Of a stretch of DNA of 64,000 nt, positions 43,615 through 53,378 are shown one piece after another (the stretch's first letter is position 1; each line of letters starts with the position of its first letter). The DNA is from Flavobacterium proteolyticum (GTDB taxonomy: Bacteria > Bacteroidota > Bacteroidia > Flavobacteriales > Flavobacteriaceae). Position numbers and translations under genes: made by a program. The notes beneath the pieces were generated by a model. That model had not been told where the DNA came from. It did no database searches and saw only the letters and a list, made by a program, of their open reading frames with translations. Location of the stretch: contig NZ_JADFTZ010000001.1 in NCBI RefSeq assembly GCF_015223105.1, positions 682,001 to 746,000 of the forward strand. Direction: 5' to 3'.

Positions 43615-44781
43615 CTACTCCACAAACAACACCAAACCTTTTAAATAATGACCTTCTGGGTGGTAAATGTTGGTTGGGTGATCGGGTCCTTGTTCTAATT
43701 TATGCAAAACTCTGATGTTTCTTCCTGTTTCTATTGCTGCGGCGGCAACGGTGTTGTAAAATAAAACATCGTCAATAACTTGCGAACATGAGAAGGTGAA
43801 TAGAATTCCGTTTGGTGCTAAGGCTTTTAAACCAGCAATATTTAGACGCTTGTAAGCTTGTGTTGCAGTGTGTTTGCTTTTGATGCTTTTCGCGAAAGCG
43901 GGCGGGTCTAAAACAATGACATCATATTGTTGCGTGTGCTCTTTCATGAAGTTGAATACATCATCGGCAACTGCTTTATGATTGGCGTTTGGGAAATTTA
44001 ATTCCATATTGCTTGCTGCTAAATCCACAGCTTTTTGAGAAATATCTACCGAAGTTACCAATTCAGCTCCAGCGCTCATTGCGTAAATTGAAAATCCGCC
44101 TGTGTAACAAAAGGTGTTTAGTACTTTTTTGCCTTTTGAAAATTCGCCTAGTAATTTTCGGTTTTCGCGTTGGTCTAAGAAAAAACCTGTTTTTTGACCT
44201 TCAACCCAATTTACCGAAAACAAAATGTTGTTCTCTTTCGCAACTGCTTCTACTTTATTTCCGAATAAGAAATAATCAGTTCCTGTATTGGGTAAAGTTC
44301 CAGAACTTTTGCAATAAATAGTTTCGCAATACTCCGAAAAATTCGATTTTATGGCTTCCGCGATTTGCTCCATTTGAAGAAAAACTCCAGTGGAATGCGC
44401 TTGAATTACCCAATTTTTATCGTAATAATCAATAATCAATCCCGAAATCCCATCACCTTCTCCGTGAATTACTCGGAACGCATTGGTAACTTCAAAATCC
44501 AAAATTTGGGTACGTAAATACCAAGCCGATTGTAATTTGTCCTTCCAAAAGTTCTCAGTAAAAGTCTCTTCTCCGAAAGTCAAAATACGAACCACAATAC
44601 TTCCTTTGTCGCTGAAATATCCGGTTCCTAAATGATTGTTTTTTGAATCAACTACATCAACCATTTCGCCATCGTTTATTTCGCGACTCACGCCATAAAC
44701 CGCACCACTGAAAATCCAAGGATGACGACGTTGAATAGATTTTTCTTTACCTGATTTTAAAATTACTTTTGGTAAGCTCAT
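43615..44781 (-). CDS. RlmI-like SAM-dependent rRNA (cytosine) methyltransferase
   Basis: The 388-residue protein has an N-terminal PUA-like domain (HPWIFSGAVYG, about 1-75), then a Rossmann methyltransferase with FCYTGGFSIYAMSAGA as the SAM-binding region and DVIVLDPPAFAKS as the catalytic-region motif. These match RlmI, which makes m5C in 23S rRNA, and its near relatives. A GQKTGFFLDQRENR block typical of the family precedes the SAM site. The exact target base is an inference from family. Confidence 0.88.
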   Translation of the reverse strand: MSLPKVILKSGKEKSIQRRHPWIFSGAVYGVSREINDGEMVDVVDSKNNHLGTGYFSDKGSIVVRILTFGEETFTENFWKDKLQSAWYLRTQILDFEVTNAFRVIHGEGDGISGLIIDYYDKNWVIQAHSTGVFLQMEQIAEAIKSNFSEYCETIYCKSSGTLPNTGTDYFLFGNKVEAVAKENNILFSVNWVEGQKTGFFLDQRENRKLLGEFSKGKKVLNTFCYTGGFSIYAMSAGAELVTSVDISQKAVDLAASNMELNFPNANHKAVADDVFNFMKEHTQQYDVIVLDPPAFAKSIKSKHTATQAYKRLNIAGLKALAPNGILFTFSCSQVIDDVLFYNTVAAAAIETGRNIRVLHKLEQGPDHPTNIYHPEGHYLKGLVLFVE

Positions 44782-44796
44782 TTTTTTGAATATAAA

Positions 44797-44843
44797 ACCG
44801 CAGATTCGCAGATATATAAAATTGTAATCTGTGAATCTGCGGT
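44797..44843 (-). terminator. Long hairpin after scoB; terminator or interspersed repeat
   Basis: ACCGCAGATTCGCAGAT (44797-44813) pairs with ATCTGTGAATCTGCGGT (44827-44843) over 17 bases with one G-U and a 13-base loop. On the minus strand a TTTTAT run follows. It may end the operon, and its GCAGATT wording resembles short intergenic repeats of flavobacteria (recalled, not checked). Confidence 0.6.
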
Positions 44844-44860
44844 GAAATTAAAATTTAATA

Positions 44861-45520
44861 TTAATCGATTTTCATTTCTGGAATATCTCCTACAATGATT
44901 AAATCGGCTTCTGTTGCTTTGATAATTTCTTCAACTGAAACACCTGGCGCACGTTCTAACAATTTGAAACCGTTTGGAGTGATTTCTAAAACCGCTAACT
45001 CAGTAACAACTTTTTTCACACAACCAACACCAGTTAAAGGAAGCGTACATTTTTTCAAGATTTTCGATTCTCCGGCTTTATTTACGTGCATCATGGCTAC
45101 GATAATATTTTCTGCCGAAGCTACTAAATCCATAGCGCCACCCATTCCTTTTACCATTTTTCCTGGAATTTTCCAGTTGGCAATGTCTCCATTTTCAGAA
45201 ACTTCCATTGCTCCTAAAATCGTTAAATCTACTTTTTGAGCACGAATCATTCCGAAACTAAATGCCGAATCAAAGAAACTAGCTCCTGGTAAAGTGGTAA
45301 TCGTTTGTTTTCCTGCGTTGATGATATCGGCATCTTCTTCTCCTTCAAAAGGGAAAGGACCCATGCCTAAAACTCCATTTTCCGATTGAAATTCAACTGA
45401 AATATCGGTGCGAACATAATTGGCAACTAAAGTTGGAATTCCGATTCCTAAATTTACATAGTAACCGTCTTTTACTTCTTGTGCTATTCTTTTTGCGATT
45501 TGATTTTTATCTAATGCCAT
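44861..45520 (-). CDS. scoB: 3-oxoacid CoA-transferase subunit B
   Basis: The 219-residue protein starts as the family does (NLGIGIPTLVANYV) and has the catalytic glutamate in FQSENGVLGMGP (Glu47). The conserved GGAMDLV and LTGVGCVKKVVTELAVL blocks follow. With subunit A it transfers CoA from succinyl-CoA to acetoacetate, linking ketone or amino-acid degradation with the TCA cycle. It lies two bases after subunit A. Confidence 0.93.
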   Translation of the reverse strand: MALDKNQIAKRIAQEVKDGYYVNLGIGIPTLVANYVRTDISVEFQSENGVLGMGPFPFEGEEDADIINAGKQTITTLPGASFFDSAFSFGMIRAQKVDLTILGAMEVSENGDIANWKIPGKMVKGMGGAMDLVASAENIIVAMMHVNKAGESKILKKCTLPLTGVGCVKKVVTELAVLEITPNGFKLLERAPGVSVEEIIKATEADLIIVGDIPEMKID

Positions 45521-45522
45521 GA

Positions 45523-46224
45523 TTAACTTCTTTGTCTAACAGTTCTTTGCTCAATTCTTTTTTCAAATTTCTCACCTTGGAAAATACGATTTACCATAAT
45601 TCCTGGAATGTGAATTTCGTTAGGATTTAAAGTTCCTGCTGGCACTAATTCTTCAACCTCAGCAATTGTGATTTTTGCAGCACCTGCCATACAAGCGTTG
45701 AAATTACGAGCTGTTCCTTTGAAAATAAGATTTCCTGCTTCGTCACCTTTCCAAGCTTTTACGATTGAGAAATCAGCTTTATAAGCCAATTCCATCACGT
45801 GCATTTTTCCGTTGAATTCACGTGTTTCTTTACCTTCTGCGATTTCAGTTCCGAAACCTGCTGGTGTAAAAAATGCTGGAATTCCGGCTTGAGCAGCACG
45901 ACATTTTTCAGCTAAAGTTCCTTGCGGAGTTAATTCCACATCTAATTCACCTGAAAGCATTTGACGCTCGAACTCTGCATTTTCTCCAACATAAGAAGAA
46001 ATCATTTTTTTGATTTGACGTTTTTGTAATAATAAGCCCAATCCGAAATCATCCACACCTGCATTGTTTGAAATACAAGTTAAATTGGTTACATTTTTAC
46101 GAACTAATTCAGCAATACTGTTTTCAGGAATTCCACAAAGACCAAAACCACCTAACATGATAGTTTGTCCGTCTTGAATTCCTTCTAAAGCTTCTTGAAC
46201 GTTATTTACTTTTCTAGAAATCAT
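45523..46224 (-). CDS. scoA: 3-oxoacid CoA-transferase subunit A
   Basis: The 233-residue protein has the CoA-transferase A glycine motif [19 protein letters not shown] at the start and [19 protein letters not shown] in the middle. It makes a complex with the adjacent scoB product. It starts 17 bases after the PBP1A stop on the same strand, so it may share a transcript with the cell-wall genes. Confidence 0.94.
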   Translation of the reverse strand: MISRKVNNVQEALEGIQDGQTIMLGGFGLCGIPENSIAELVRKNVTNLTCISNNAGVDDFGLGLLLQKRQIKKMISSYVGENAEFERQMLSGELDVELTPQGTLAEKCRAAQAGIPAFFTPAGFGTEIAEGKETREFNGKMHVMELAYKADFSIVKAWKGDEAGNLIFKGTARNFNACMAGAAKITIAEVEELVPAGTLNPNEIHIPGIMVNRIFQGEKFEKRIEQRTVRQRS

Positions 46225-46241
46225 ATTTAGTTTGTTGTTGT

Positions 46242-48536
46242 TTATAATCCAAATTCGTCCATGTCTGGCTCTTCTGTTGGAGCTACAGCAGTTGAATCAA
46301 CCACTTTTTTAGGAGTCCAACAATCTACTTTTATTTGTAAATCTTCTGGTTTTTCAAATGGTTCTTTGGAAACATCTAAATCACTATCGGCATAACATTT
46401 CTTCATAAAAATTCCCCAAATAGGTAATGCAGTTGTAGCACCTTGACCCATATGAGTCGATTTAAAATGCGCTGCTCTGTCTTCATTTCCAACCCAAATT
46501 CCAGCTGCTAAATTAGGCACCATTCCGATAAACCAGCCATCTGAGTTGTTTTGAGATGTTCCTGTTTTTCCTGCAATTGGATTTCCAAAACTATAATCGT
46601 ATTGGATGAATCCGCCACCACCCCATTTTAAACGAGCTCCGGTTCCTGATTGCGTAACACCTTCCATTAATTTTACAACGGCATAGGCCACGTCTTTATT
46701 TACAACGTCTTTTGTTATTGGTGTAGGTTGGTCAATTACAACTCCGTTTTTATCCTCAATCTTAATAATAAAAGATGGTTTTACATATACGCCTTGATTA
46801 GCAAACGTACTCATAGCTCCTACCATTTCCTCCACGGTAATATCTACAGCCCCTAAAGCGATTGAAGGCTGAACTGGAATTTGTGAAGTAATTCCCAATT
46901 CTTTAGCCATATCAACTACGGCTTGTGGCCCCACTTTATCAATTAATTTTGCTGATACTGTGTTAACCGAATTCGCTAGTGCTTTTTGTAATGTGATGGT
47001 ACCTCTATAATTTCCATCAGAATTTTTTGGAGACCAATCGGCATCAATTCCCCATTTTCCTTTCGGCATCGTAAAATAACTGTCAATGATAGAATCACAT
47101 GGCGACATTTGTAATTGTTCTATAACCGTTGCATAAACAAATGGTTTAAATGTTGAACCTACTTGTCTAGCTCCTTGTCCTACGTGATCGTATTGGAAAT
47201 ATTTATAGTTAACACCTCCAACCCAAGCTTTTATGTGACCCGTACGTGGCTCCATTGCCATCATTCCAGTTTGCAAGAAGTGTTTGTAATATATGATAGA
47301 ATCTTTTGGTGTCATGATGGTATCTTTTTCGCCTTCATAAGTAAAAATTTTCATTTTTGCTGGCACATCAAAAGACTTGATAATTTCTTCTTTAGTTTTT
47401 CCATTCAAATCCATTTTTCTCCAACGCTCCGAATTTTTCATGGCTTGGTTCATGATTTGTTGGGTTTGTTCTGGAGTAATATCAACAAATGGAGCATTTT
47501 CTTGGTCTTTCTTTCCTTCAAAAAACTCTTTTTGAAGATTTTTAAGATGTTCAAAGACCGCTTCCTCGGCATATTGTTGCATTTTAGAATCGATAGTAGT
47601 ATAAATTTTTAAGCCATCACGATACAAATCATATTCGGTTCCATCTTCTTTTAAATGATCTTTCACCCATTTTTTCATGTAATCTCTAAGATACTCTCTG
47701 AAATAAGTAGCACTTCCTTCGGAATGACTTTCAGGTCTGAAATCTAATTTAATTGGGAGTTTTTTTAATTCTTCTTTTTTAGCTTCAGAAATTACACCAT
47801 TTTTTACCATTTGTCCTAAAACGGTATTTCTTCTATCCAAAACTAATTGTGCTCTTTTTTTACGGTTTGGATTGTATAACGAAGGATTTTTTAACATCCC
47901 TACAAACAAAGCAGACTCTTCAATAGTTAAATCTTTTGGCTCTTTATTCATGTAGATTTTAGCTGCCGAACGAATTCCAACCGCACCATTAACAAAATCT
48001 ACTTGATTTAAATAAAGCGCAATGATTTCTTGTTTCGTGTACTGACGTTCCAAACGAATAGCAATAATCCATTCTTTTACTTTTTGAATTACCCTAAATA
48101 AAATGAATTTCGAACCTTCACCGTGGAATAAGTTTTTCGCCAACTGTTGAGTTAACGTACTCGCACCACCATCTCTTCCTAATCGTACAACTGCACGTAA
48201 AGTTCCTTTGGCATCAATTCCAGAATGTTCATAGAAACGCTCATCTTCTGTGGCAACTAACGCTTTTACTAAATGTTGTGGTAATTCTTCATATTTTACA
48301 GGCGTTCTGTTTTCTTTAAAGAATTTTCCAATAACCACTCCATCCGAAGAAATGATTTCAGTTGCTACATTTGAATCTGGATTTTCTAAATCATCAAACG
48401 AAGGCATTTTTCCGAAAAATCCCCATGATGCAAAAAGGAATAATAAAATTACTCCTAAAAATCCGTAGGCAAATAATTGCCAAAATTTTCTTTTATACTC
48501 TGAAAAATCGTTTGTATTTGCTTTTTTGGTAGCCAT
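46242..48536 (-). CDS. Class A penicillin-binding protein (PBP1A type)
   Basis: The 764-residue protein has a cytoplasmic start, one membrane helix (about 16-38), a GT51 glycosyltransferase domain ([13 protein letters not shown] with catalytic Glu; [15 protein letters not shown]) and a transpeptidase domain with Ser in GSTFKPF, the SVN triad ([11 protein letters not shown]) and KTGTS near residue 656. It polymerises and crosslinks peptidoglycan at the inner membrane. The C-terminal tail after the transpeptidase is short and acidic. It starts one base after the gldH stop. Confidence 0.95.
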   Translation of the reverse strand: MATKKANTNDFSEYKRKFWQLFAYGFLGVILLFLFASWGFFGKMPSFDDLENPDSNVATEIISSDGVVIGKFFKENRTPVKYEELPQHLVKALVATEDERFYEHSGIDAKGTLRAVVRLGRDGGASTLTQQLAKNLFHGEGSKFILFRVIQKVKEWIIAIRLERQYTKQEIIALYLNQVDFVNGAVGIRSAAKIYMNKEPKDLTIEESALFVGMLKNPSLYNPNRKKRAQLVLDRRNTVLGQMVKNGVISEAKKEELKKLPIKLDFRPESHSEGSATYFREYLRDYMKKWVKDHLKEDGTEYDLYRDGLKIYTTIDSKMQQYAEEAVFEHLKNLQKEFFEGKKDQENAPFVDITPEQTQQIMNQAMKNSERWRKMDLNGKTKEEIIKSFDVPAKMKIFTYEGEKDTIMTPKDSIIYYKHFLQTGMMAMEPRTGHIKAWVGGVNYKYFQYDHVGQGARQVGSTFKPFVYATVIEQLQMSPCDSIIDSYFTMPKGKWGIDADWSPKNSDGNYRGTITLQKALANSVNTVSAKLIDKVGPQAVVDMAKELGITSQIPVQPSIALGAVDITVEEMVGAMSTFANQGVYVKPSFIIKIEDKNGVVIDQPTPITKDVVNKDVAYAVVKLMEGVTQSGTGARLKWGGGGFIQYDYSFGNPIAGKTGTSQNNSDGWFIGMVPNLAAGIWVGNEDRAAHFKSTHMGQGATTALPIWGIFMKKCYADSDLDVSKEPFEKPEDLQIKVDCWTPKKVVDSTAVAPTEEPDMDEFGL

Positions 48537-48537
48537 A

Positions 48538-49035
48538 CTATTTTATTTTTTCAATTCTTAATCCTAATTCTGTAATTCCATTCAGTTCTGACACTCCATC
48601 TACTTTCCCAGTTTCTCTCACTGCCTGAACTACCTCAACATTATATTTTCCTGCTCTACTAAATTTGAAGTTCTTCAAATACCACAACTTACTTTCCTTC
48701 ACATCTGAAAAACCTTCACCTAATAAAGTTCCATCTGGGTTTGCCATTAAATACTCTAATGTATCTACTTTAACTGTTGGTTTTTTCCCTGGTTCTTTCA
48801 TCGTAACAATCAAATACATATTGCTAAACGGATAATCGTTGTTGTTTCTCACATTTAAAAACAAATGATACGGATTTACCGTGTCTTTTTGTTCAAATGC
48901 AAAACGCAACGTGTCTGATTTTTTCCAAGAACCGTCTAACTCTTTGTATTCGCTAAAAAATTGCTTTTCATCGCAAGAGAAAAAAAGCAAAGTGAATAGC
49001 ATTAACCCAATAAATTTAGTCTTTTTTAGGAGCAT
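48538..49035 (-). CDS. gldH: Gliding motility lipoprotein GldH
   Basis: I start at the ATG at 49035, giving 165 residues with a clean lipoprotein signal (lipobox Cys21 in LLFFSCDEK); the frame extends 21 codons further upstream but those overlap the PSP1 gene and spoil the signal. The mature protein has the GldH pattern with FSEYKELDGSWKKSDTLRF and NNDYPFSNMYLIVTMKEPG. GldH is one of the lipoproteins needed for gliding in Flavobacterium johnsoniae. The gene order PSP1, gldH, PBP1A supports the call. Confidence 0.88.
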   Translation of the reverse strand: MLLKKTKFIGLMLFTLLFFSCDEKQFFSEYKELDGSWKKSDTLRFAFEQKDTVNPYHLFLNVRNNNDYPFSNMYLIVTMKEPGKKPTVKVDTLEYLMANPDGTLLGEGFSDVKESKLWYLKNFKFSRAGKYNVEVVQAVRETGKVDGVSELNGITELGLRIEKIK

Positions 49036-50179
49036 TTTTAAAATTTGATGGTTTACGTTTTTTGTTTTTATTGTTGTTCTTTTTCTTTGGCTGATCAAAA
49101 CGAGTTAAACTGTCTTGTCCTACCACATTTTCGAATTTTTTCTCTACCTCTTGAACCGTTTCCACTACATAATCTTCCAATGCTGCTACACGTTCTTTTT
49201 TCTTATTAATAGCTACAATTTCTTTTACTTTTGCAACGGGTAATACCAACCAATGTGCAGGAGCATTAGCATAAGAAAACCACATGATTTCTTTGAAAAT
49301 ATCGATTTTCTGACAATATGCATCGCCTTTTTCGGTATATAGTTTTGTGTCCATGTCGGGCATGTCTTTCAATGCATCCAAATAGGTGTCTAATTCGTAA
49401 TTCAAACAACACTTTAATTTACCACATTGTCCGGCTAATTTTTGTGGATTTAACGACAACTGTTGGTAACGTGCTGCCGAAGTATTCACACTTCTAAAAT
49501 CGGTTAACCAAGTTGAGCAACATAATTCTCTACCACAAGAACCTATTCCACCTAAACGAGCGGCTTCTTGACGGAAACCTACTTGCTTCATTTCGATTCT
49601 AATCTTGAATTCTTGAGCAAATTCTTTAATCAATTGACGAAAATCCACACGATCATTTGCGGTGTAATAAAACGTGGCTTTTGAACCATCTCCTTGAAAT
49701 TCTACATCTGAAATTTTCATTTCCAATTTCAAGTTGATAGCAATTTCACGAGCACGCATACGAACCGATTCTTCTTTATTTCGAGCTTCTGTCCAAATAT
49801 CAATATCGCGTTGAGATGCTTTTCTGTAGATTTTAGCTAATTCTTTATCTGGATTTTCGCCTTTCTTTTTCATTTGAATTTTTACCAATTCACCTGTCAA
49901 AGTCACAATTCCAATATCGTGTCCTGGAGAAGCCTCAGTAGCGACGATATCTCCAATAGCCAAAGTTAGTTTTTCTGTATTTCTAAAAAATTCTTTTCTA
50001 CCATTTTTAAAACGAATTTCTGCCGCATCAAATGGTTCTTGACCACCTGGCAACGTCATGTTTGACAACCAATCGAAAACCGAAAGTTTGTTGCAGCTAT
50101 CGGTGCCGCAAGTCCCGTTATTATTACATCCTTTTGGTGTGCCGTCTTTAGCACCCGTGGAACAGTTTGTACATGCCAT
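49016..50179 (-). CDS. PSP1-domain protein (RicT-like)
   Basis: I start at the ATG at 50179 (387 residues), which gives the Cys-rich N-terminus MACTNCSTGAK; the longer frame to 50311 would begin in unlike sequence. The PSP1 region includes GSCGRELCCSTWL and QCGKLKCCLNYELD, paired cysteines characteristic of RicT/YaaT. In Bacillus RicT is part of an Fe-S-bearing complex affecting RNA processing; the role in Bacteroidota is not known. The C-terminus is Lys/Asn-rich. Its end overlaps gldH by 20 bases. Confidence 0.9.
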   Translation of the reverse strand: MACTNCSTGAKDGTPKGCNNNGTCGTDSCNKLSVFDWLSNMTLPGGQEPFDAAEIRFKNGRKEFFRNTEKLTLAIGDIVATEASPGHDIGIVTLTGELVKIQMKKKGENPDKELAKIYRKASQRDIDIWTEARNKEESVRMRAREIAINLKLEMKISDVEFQGDGSKATFYYTANDRVDFRQLIKEFAQEFKIRIEMKQVGFRQEAARLGGIGSCGRELCCSTWLTDFRSVNTSAARYQQLSLNPQKLAGQCGKLKCCLNYELDTYLDALKDMPDMDTKLYTEKGDAYCQKIDIFKEIMWFSYANAPAHWLVLPVAKVKEIVAINKKKERVAALEDYVVETVQEVEKKFENVVGQDSLTRFDQPKKKNNNKNKKRKPSNFKNAPKKD

Positions 50180-50241
50180 AATTTTGAATATATGTTGATT
50201 GTCCGTTTGTTGGACTACGTTTCTAAAATGTTTTTGAGCGT

Positions 50242-50249
50242 AAAGATAT
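50242..50249 (-). promoter_or_regulatory. -7 element candidate for the PSP1-gldH-PBP1A operon
   Basis: TATCTTTA on the minus strand, one mismatch from TAnnTTTG, lies 62 bases before the PSP1 ATG. Confidence 0.3.
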
Positions 50250-50292
50250 TGATTTTTTATGGAAACTTTCAAATTCAATCTTTGGAAGTTGT

Positions 50293-50336
50293 ACAAAAAG
50301 AAAAAACCCATCTCATTATAAAACGAAATAGGTTTT
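50293..50336 (-). terminator. Terminator of the trhO-trhP-ferredoxin operon
   Basis: On the minus strand AAAACCTAT pairs with ATGGGTTTT (one G-U) and is followed by a T-rich run. It lies in the 181-base gap between the ferredoxin and PSP1 genes. Confidence 0.7.
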
Positions 50337-50360
50337 CATATAGTATTGTAAAACAAAAAT

Positions 50361-50591
50361 TTAAGTTTCTTTTACGGTAATAATGTGCACCGGGCAAGCT
50401 TTTGCCGCTAATTCACAATTTTCAACAATCGTATGATCAGCCGATTTTAAAGTGTGAAAACCTTTGGCATCAACTGATTTTATTAATACTGATTTTCCGT
50501 CTTTTTTAGACATTTGAAATTGTGCGGGTGCCATTTCTACACAATAATTGCAACCAATGCACTTGTCTCTTTGAAGCGTAACAACAACCAT
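50361..50591 (-). CDS. [4Fe-4S] ferredoxin
   Basis: The 76-residue protein has a single-cluster ferredoxin pattern: CIGCNYC (Cys11, 14, 17) and a fourth Cys before Pro (Cys66 in KACPV), with an additional Cys59. It carries electrons in the cytoplasm. Its start overlaps the stop of the U32-peptidase gene by one base, so it is translationally coupled and probably serves that enzyme or its partner. Confidence 0.92.
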   Translation of the reverse strand: MVVVTLQRDKCIGCNYCVEMAPAQFQMSKKDGKSVLIKSVDAKGFHTLKSADHTIVENCELAAKACPVHIITVKET

Positions 50592-51832
50592 TAGTTTTCT
50601 ACAATTTTATACATTTTGTCCGATAAACGAATGCGGAACGGCACTTTTAAAGTACAACTATCTCCTTTAGTTGCTTTTTCAGAAGTGACATCATTCACAA
50701 AGAAATCTTCTAAAATTAATTCTTGCGCTCCTGTTGACGGACCTGTGATTAAAATTTTATCGCCTTTTTTAATGTCGTAAGCTTCAATTTTGAATTCGGC
50801 TATACTTGATTTTGGGAAATAATGCATTCCTTTTCCAACATATACTTTTTTCTGAGTGGCATTAGAACCTGGATTGTCTGACCATTCGCCTAATTTTTGT
50901 CCCAAATAATAACCGCTCCAAAAACCACGATTGTAAACGGTTGCCAAGGCTTCCATCCAAGTTTGAATTTTTTCTTTAGTAAACGTTCCTTCGTAATAAG
51001 AATCGATAGCTTCACGATACGTTTTGATAACAGTTGCTACATAATCAGCCGCTCTACCTCGACCTTCAATTTTTAAGACTTTTATTCCAGAATCGATAAC
51101 TTGGTCTAGAAAATCTAGCGTACATAAATCTTTTGGCGACATCATGTATTCATTGTCAAGTTCGATTTCAAAACCAGATTCTTGGTCGATAACGGTATAT
51201 TTTTTACGACAATTTTGCTTGCAAGCACCACGATTTGCTGATGAATTATGCGAATGTAAACTCAAATAACATTTTCCTGAAACCGCCATACACAAAGCAC
51301 CGTGACCAAAGATTTCAATTTCTACTAAATTACCACTTGGTCCTTTGATTTGCTCTTTTTCAATGTCATCTGTGATTTTCTTTACTTGACGCAGACTCAA
51401 CTCGCGTGACAACACAATTGTATCGGCAAACATCGCGTAGAATTTTACGGTTTCGATGTTAGTTACATTCAATTGGGTAGAAATGTGCACTTCTATTCCC
51501 ATCGTACGAGCTGTCATAATCACCGCTTGGTCGGATGCGATTACAGCTGTAATTCCCGCTTCTTTGGCTTTGGTTAAAAGCGTTTTTACAATCGATAAAT
51601 CATGATCGTAAATAATGGTATTCAAAGTTAGATAGGTTCTAACGTTTTTTTCGTTGCAACGACGCGCAATTTCTGGTAAATCATCTAAAACGAAATTTAC
51701 TGTTGCTCTTGCACGCATGTTTAATTGTTCGACACCAAAATAAATCGAGTCGCAACCATTATCTAAAGCTGCTTGCATCGATTCGAAATTTCCTGCAGGC
51801 GCCATTAATTCTATTCTTCCAGAAGTTGTCAT
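50591..51832 (-). CDS. trhP: U32-family tRNA hydroxylation protein (TrhP-like)
   Basis: The 413-residue protein has the U32 signature EIFGHGALCMAVSGKCYLS, then RGACKQNCRKKY, giving clustered cysteines. In E. coli TrhP (YegQ) makes 5-hydroxyuridine at tRNA position 34 without oxygen, from prephenate, and depends on Fe-S assembly. The C-terminal 86 residues (328-413) form a separate beta domain that closely matches the C-terminus of the adjacent trhO product. Start and stop each overlap the neighbours by one base. Confidence 0.9.
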   Translation of the reverse strand: MTTSGRIELMAPAGNFESMQAALDNGCDSIYFGVEQLNMRARATVNFVLDDLPEIARRCNEKNVRTYLTLNTIIYDHDLSIVKTLLTKAKEAGITAVIASDQAVIMTARTMGIEVHISTQLNVTNIETVKFYAMFADTIVLSRELSLRQVKKITDDIEKEQIKGPSGNLVEIEIFGHGALCMAVSGKCYLSLHSHNSSANRGACKQNCRKKYTVIDQESGFEIELDNEYMMSPKDLCTLDFLDQVIDSGIKVLKIEGRGRAADYVATVIKTYREAIDSYYEGTFTKEKIQTWMEALATVYNRGFWSGYYLGQKLGEWSDNPGSNATQKKVYVGKGMHYFPKSSIAEFKIEAYDIKKGDKILITGPSTGAQELILEDFFVNDVTSEKATKGDSCTLKVPFRIRLSDKMYKIVEN

Positions 51833-53190
51833 TAGTTGATAATTTTAAATAACTTATCGGATAATCTTACTCTAAAAGGCACTTCGAAGGTTACTTTATC
51901 GCCAACTTTTGCAGAAGAATTTTCTATTCCGTTTACGAACATTTTTTCTAAAACCAATTCTTGATTTCCAGTTGTTGGTCCAGAAATTAAAATTCTATCT
52001 CCAACATTAAGTTCTTGGTTTTCTATAACGAAAAGTCCTACTTGTGCTTTCACATAATAATGTTCGGCTTTACCAAGCAATACTTTTTTTACTTTTATTT
52101 TCTGGCGAATGTCTTTTGTTTTTTCGGCTACAGCCAAAGGTTTATCCGACAATTCTCCTGAATGTTTGAATTTCAAATTTTCCGATTTTCCTTTGCGGAA
52201 AACTTTATTTCCAACTTGTTTTCCTCTTCGAAGTTTCACTTGTTCGGCTAATGGCAAATGTGTGATTTCTAAACATTCGGTTGAACAACAATTTTCCATA
52301 GCTGCTTTACATTCGTCACATTGAATGAATAATAAATGACAACCATCGTTTAAACAATTCGTGTGATTATCGCATGGTTTTCCGCATTGGTGACATTGTG
52401 AAACGATATCATCGGTAATTCTTTCACCTAATCTGTGGTCGAAAACGAAATTCTTTCCGATGAATTTACTTTCTAAGTTTTCTTCTTTGATTTGTTTGGC
52501 GTAATTGATAATTCCTCCTTCTAATTGGAAAACATTTTTAAAACCTTGGTGTTTGAAATACGCCGATGCTTTCTCACAACGAATTCCTCCGGTGCAATAC
52601 ATCACCAAGTTTTTATCTTCTTTGAAATCTTTTAATTGTTCGTTGATAATAGGTAACGATTCACGAAAAGTTTCCACATCTGGTGTAATTGCGCCTTTAA
52701 AATGACCGATTTCACTTTCGTAATGGTTTCTAAAATCAACAACAATAGTGTTTGGATCTTCTAAAATTTGATTGAATTCTTTCGCTTTTAAATGCACTCC
52801 GATATTGGTTACATCAAAAGTTTCGTCGTTCAAACCGTCGGCTACAATTTTGTCTCGAACTTTTACAGTTAATTTTAAAAACGAATGATCGTCATGTTCT
52901 ACGGCAACATTCAAACGAATGCCACGCATAAAATCATATGCTTCTAAAGTTTCGCGAAAAGCTTCGAAATTTTCTGCTGGAACACTCATTTGAGCATTGA
53001 TACCTTCTTTGGCTACATAGGTACGACCAAGAGCATCGAGCTTGTTCCATTCGATAAATAAATCGTCGCGAAATTTTTTGGGGTCTTCAATTTTGGCATA
53101 CGCATAGAAAGATAATGTAAGACGTTGTTTTCCGGCTTCATCAATTAATTGAGCTCTTTCTTCTGCGCTTAAGGTGTTATACAGTTGCAT
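51832..53190 (-). CDS. trhO: Rhodanese-related tRNA uridine(34) hydroxylase TrhO with extra C-terminal domain
   Basis: The 452-residue protein has the TrhO (YceA) layout: an N-terminal acylphosphatase-like domain, a rhodanese domain with VMYCTGGIRCEKA (Cys199, Cys205) and a Cys-rich zinc-type region (about 266-306, CHQCGKPCDNHTNC to CCSTEC). E. coli TrhO ends there, at about 350 residues; this one goes on for roughly 85 residues (368-452) that match the C-terminus of the neighbouring TrhP, including ILISGPTTGNQELVLEKMFV versus ILITGPSTGAQELILEDFFV. It makes the same modification as TrhP but with O2. Confidence 0.92.
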   Translation of the reverse strand: MQLYNTLSAEERAQLIDEAGKQRLTLSFYAYAKIEDPKKFRDDLFIEWNKLDALGRTYVAKEGINAQMSVPAENFEAFRETLEAYDFMRGIRLNVAVEHDDHSFLKLTVKVRDKIVADGLNDETFDVTNIGVHLKAKEFNQILEDPNTIVVDFRNHYESEIGHFKGAITPDVETFRESLPIINEQLKDFKEDKNLVMYCTGGIRCEKASAYFKHQGFKNVFQLEGGIINYAKQIKEENLESKFIGKNFVFDHRLGERITDDIVSQCHQCGKPCDNHTNCLNDGCHLLFIQCDECKAAMENCCSTECLEITHLPLAEQVKLRRGKQVGNKVFRKGKSENLKFKHSGELSDKPLAVAEKTKDIRQKIKVKKVLLGKAEHYYVKAQVGLFVIENQELNVGDRILISGPTTGNQELVLEKMFVNGIENSSAKVGDKVTFEVPFRVRLSDKLFKIIN

Positions 53191-53247
53191 GCTATAAACG
53201 TTTAAGTGAGAAATATGTAATGAATTCTAAATGGAAGAATTCGGGCA

Positions 53248-53277
53248 CAAAGGTAATAAAATTGATTAAAAATCAAA
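53248..53277 (-). promoter_or_regulatory. trhO operon promoter
   Basis: On the minus strand TTTG (53277-53274) is followed after 18 bases by TACCTTTG (53255-53248), an exact TAnnTTTG match, 57 bases before the ATG. Confidence 0.6.
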
Positions 53278-53310
53278 TCTTTAAATGAATTGGAAAACAT
53301 ATTAACATTT

Positions 53311-53341
53311 TTTGGCACAATTGAAAAAAGCTGTATTTTTA
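53311..53341 (+). promoter_or_regulatory. recA promoter
   Basis: TTTG (53311-53314), 19 bases, then TATTTTTA (53334-53341), one mismatch from consensus, 37 bases before the ATG. I see no LexA-type box. Confidence 0.5.
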
Positions 53342-53378
53342 CAAAAAAAGAATTGTAATCAATTTAAAGCCAAATATT

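Noticed and set aside
44895..45239. Open frame of 114 codons opposite scoB
   Set aside because: Antisense to a conserved enzyme gene; no independent support.
47163..47612. Open frame of 149 codons on the plus strand
   Set aside because: Fully antisense inside PBP1A, whose own motifs cover the region; no promoter or family resemblance.
50180..50311. Longer PSP1 protein
   Set aside because: The added 44 residues lie in what looks like leader DNA with a -7 element; the conserved Cys-rich start is at 50179.
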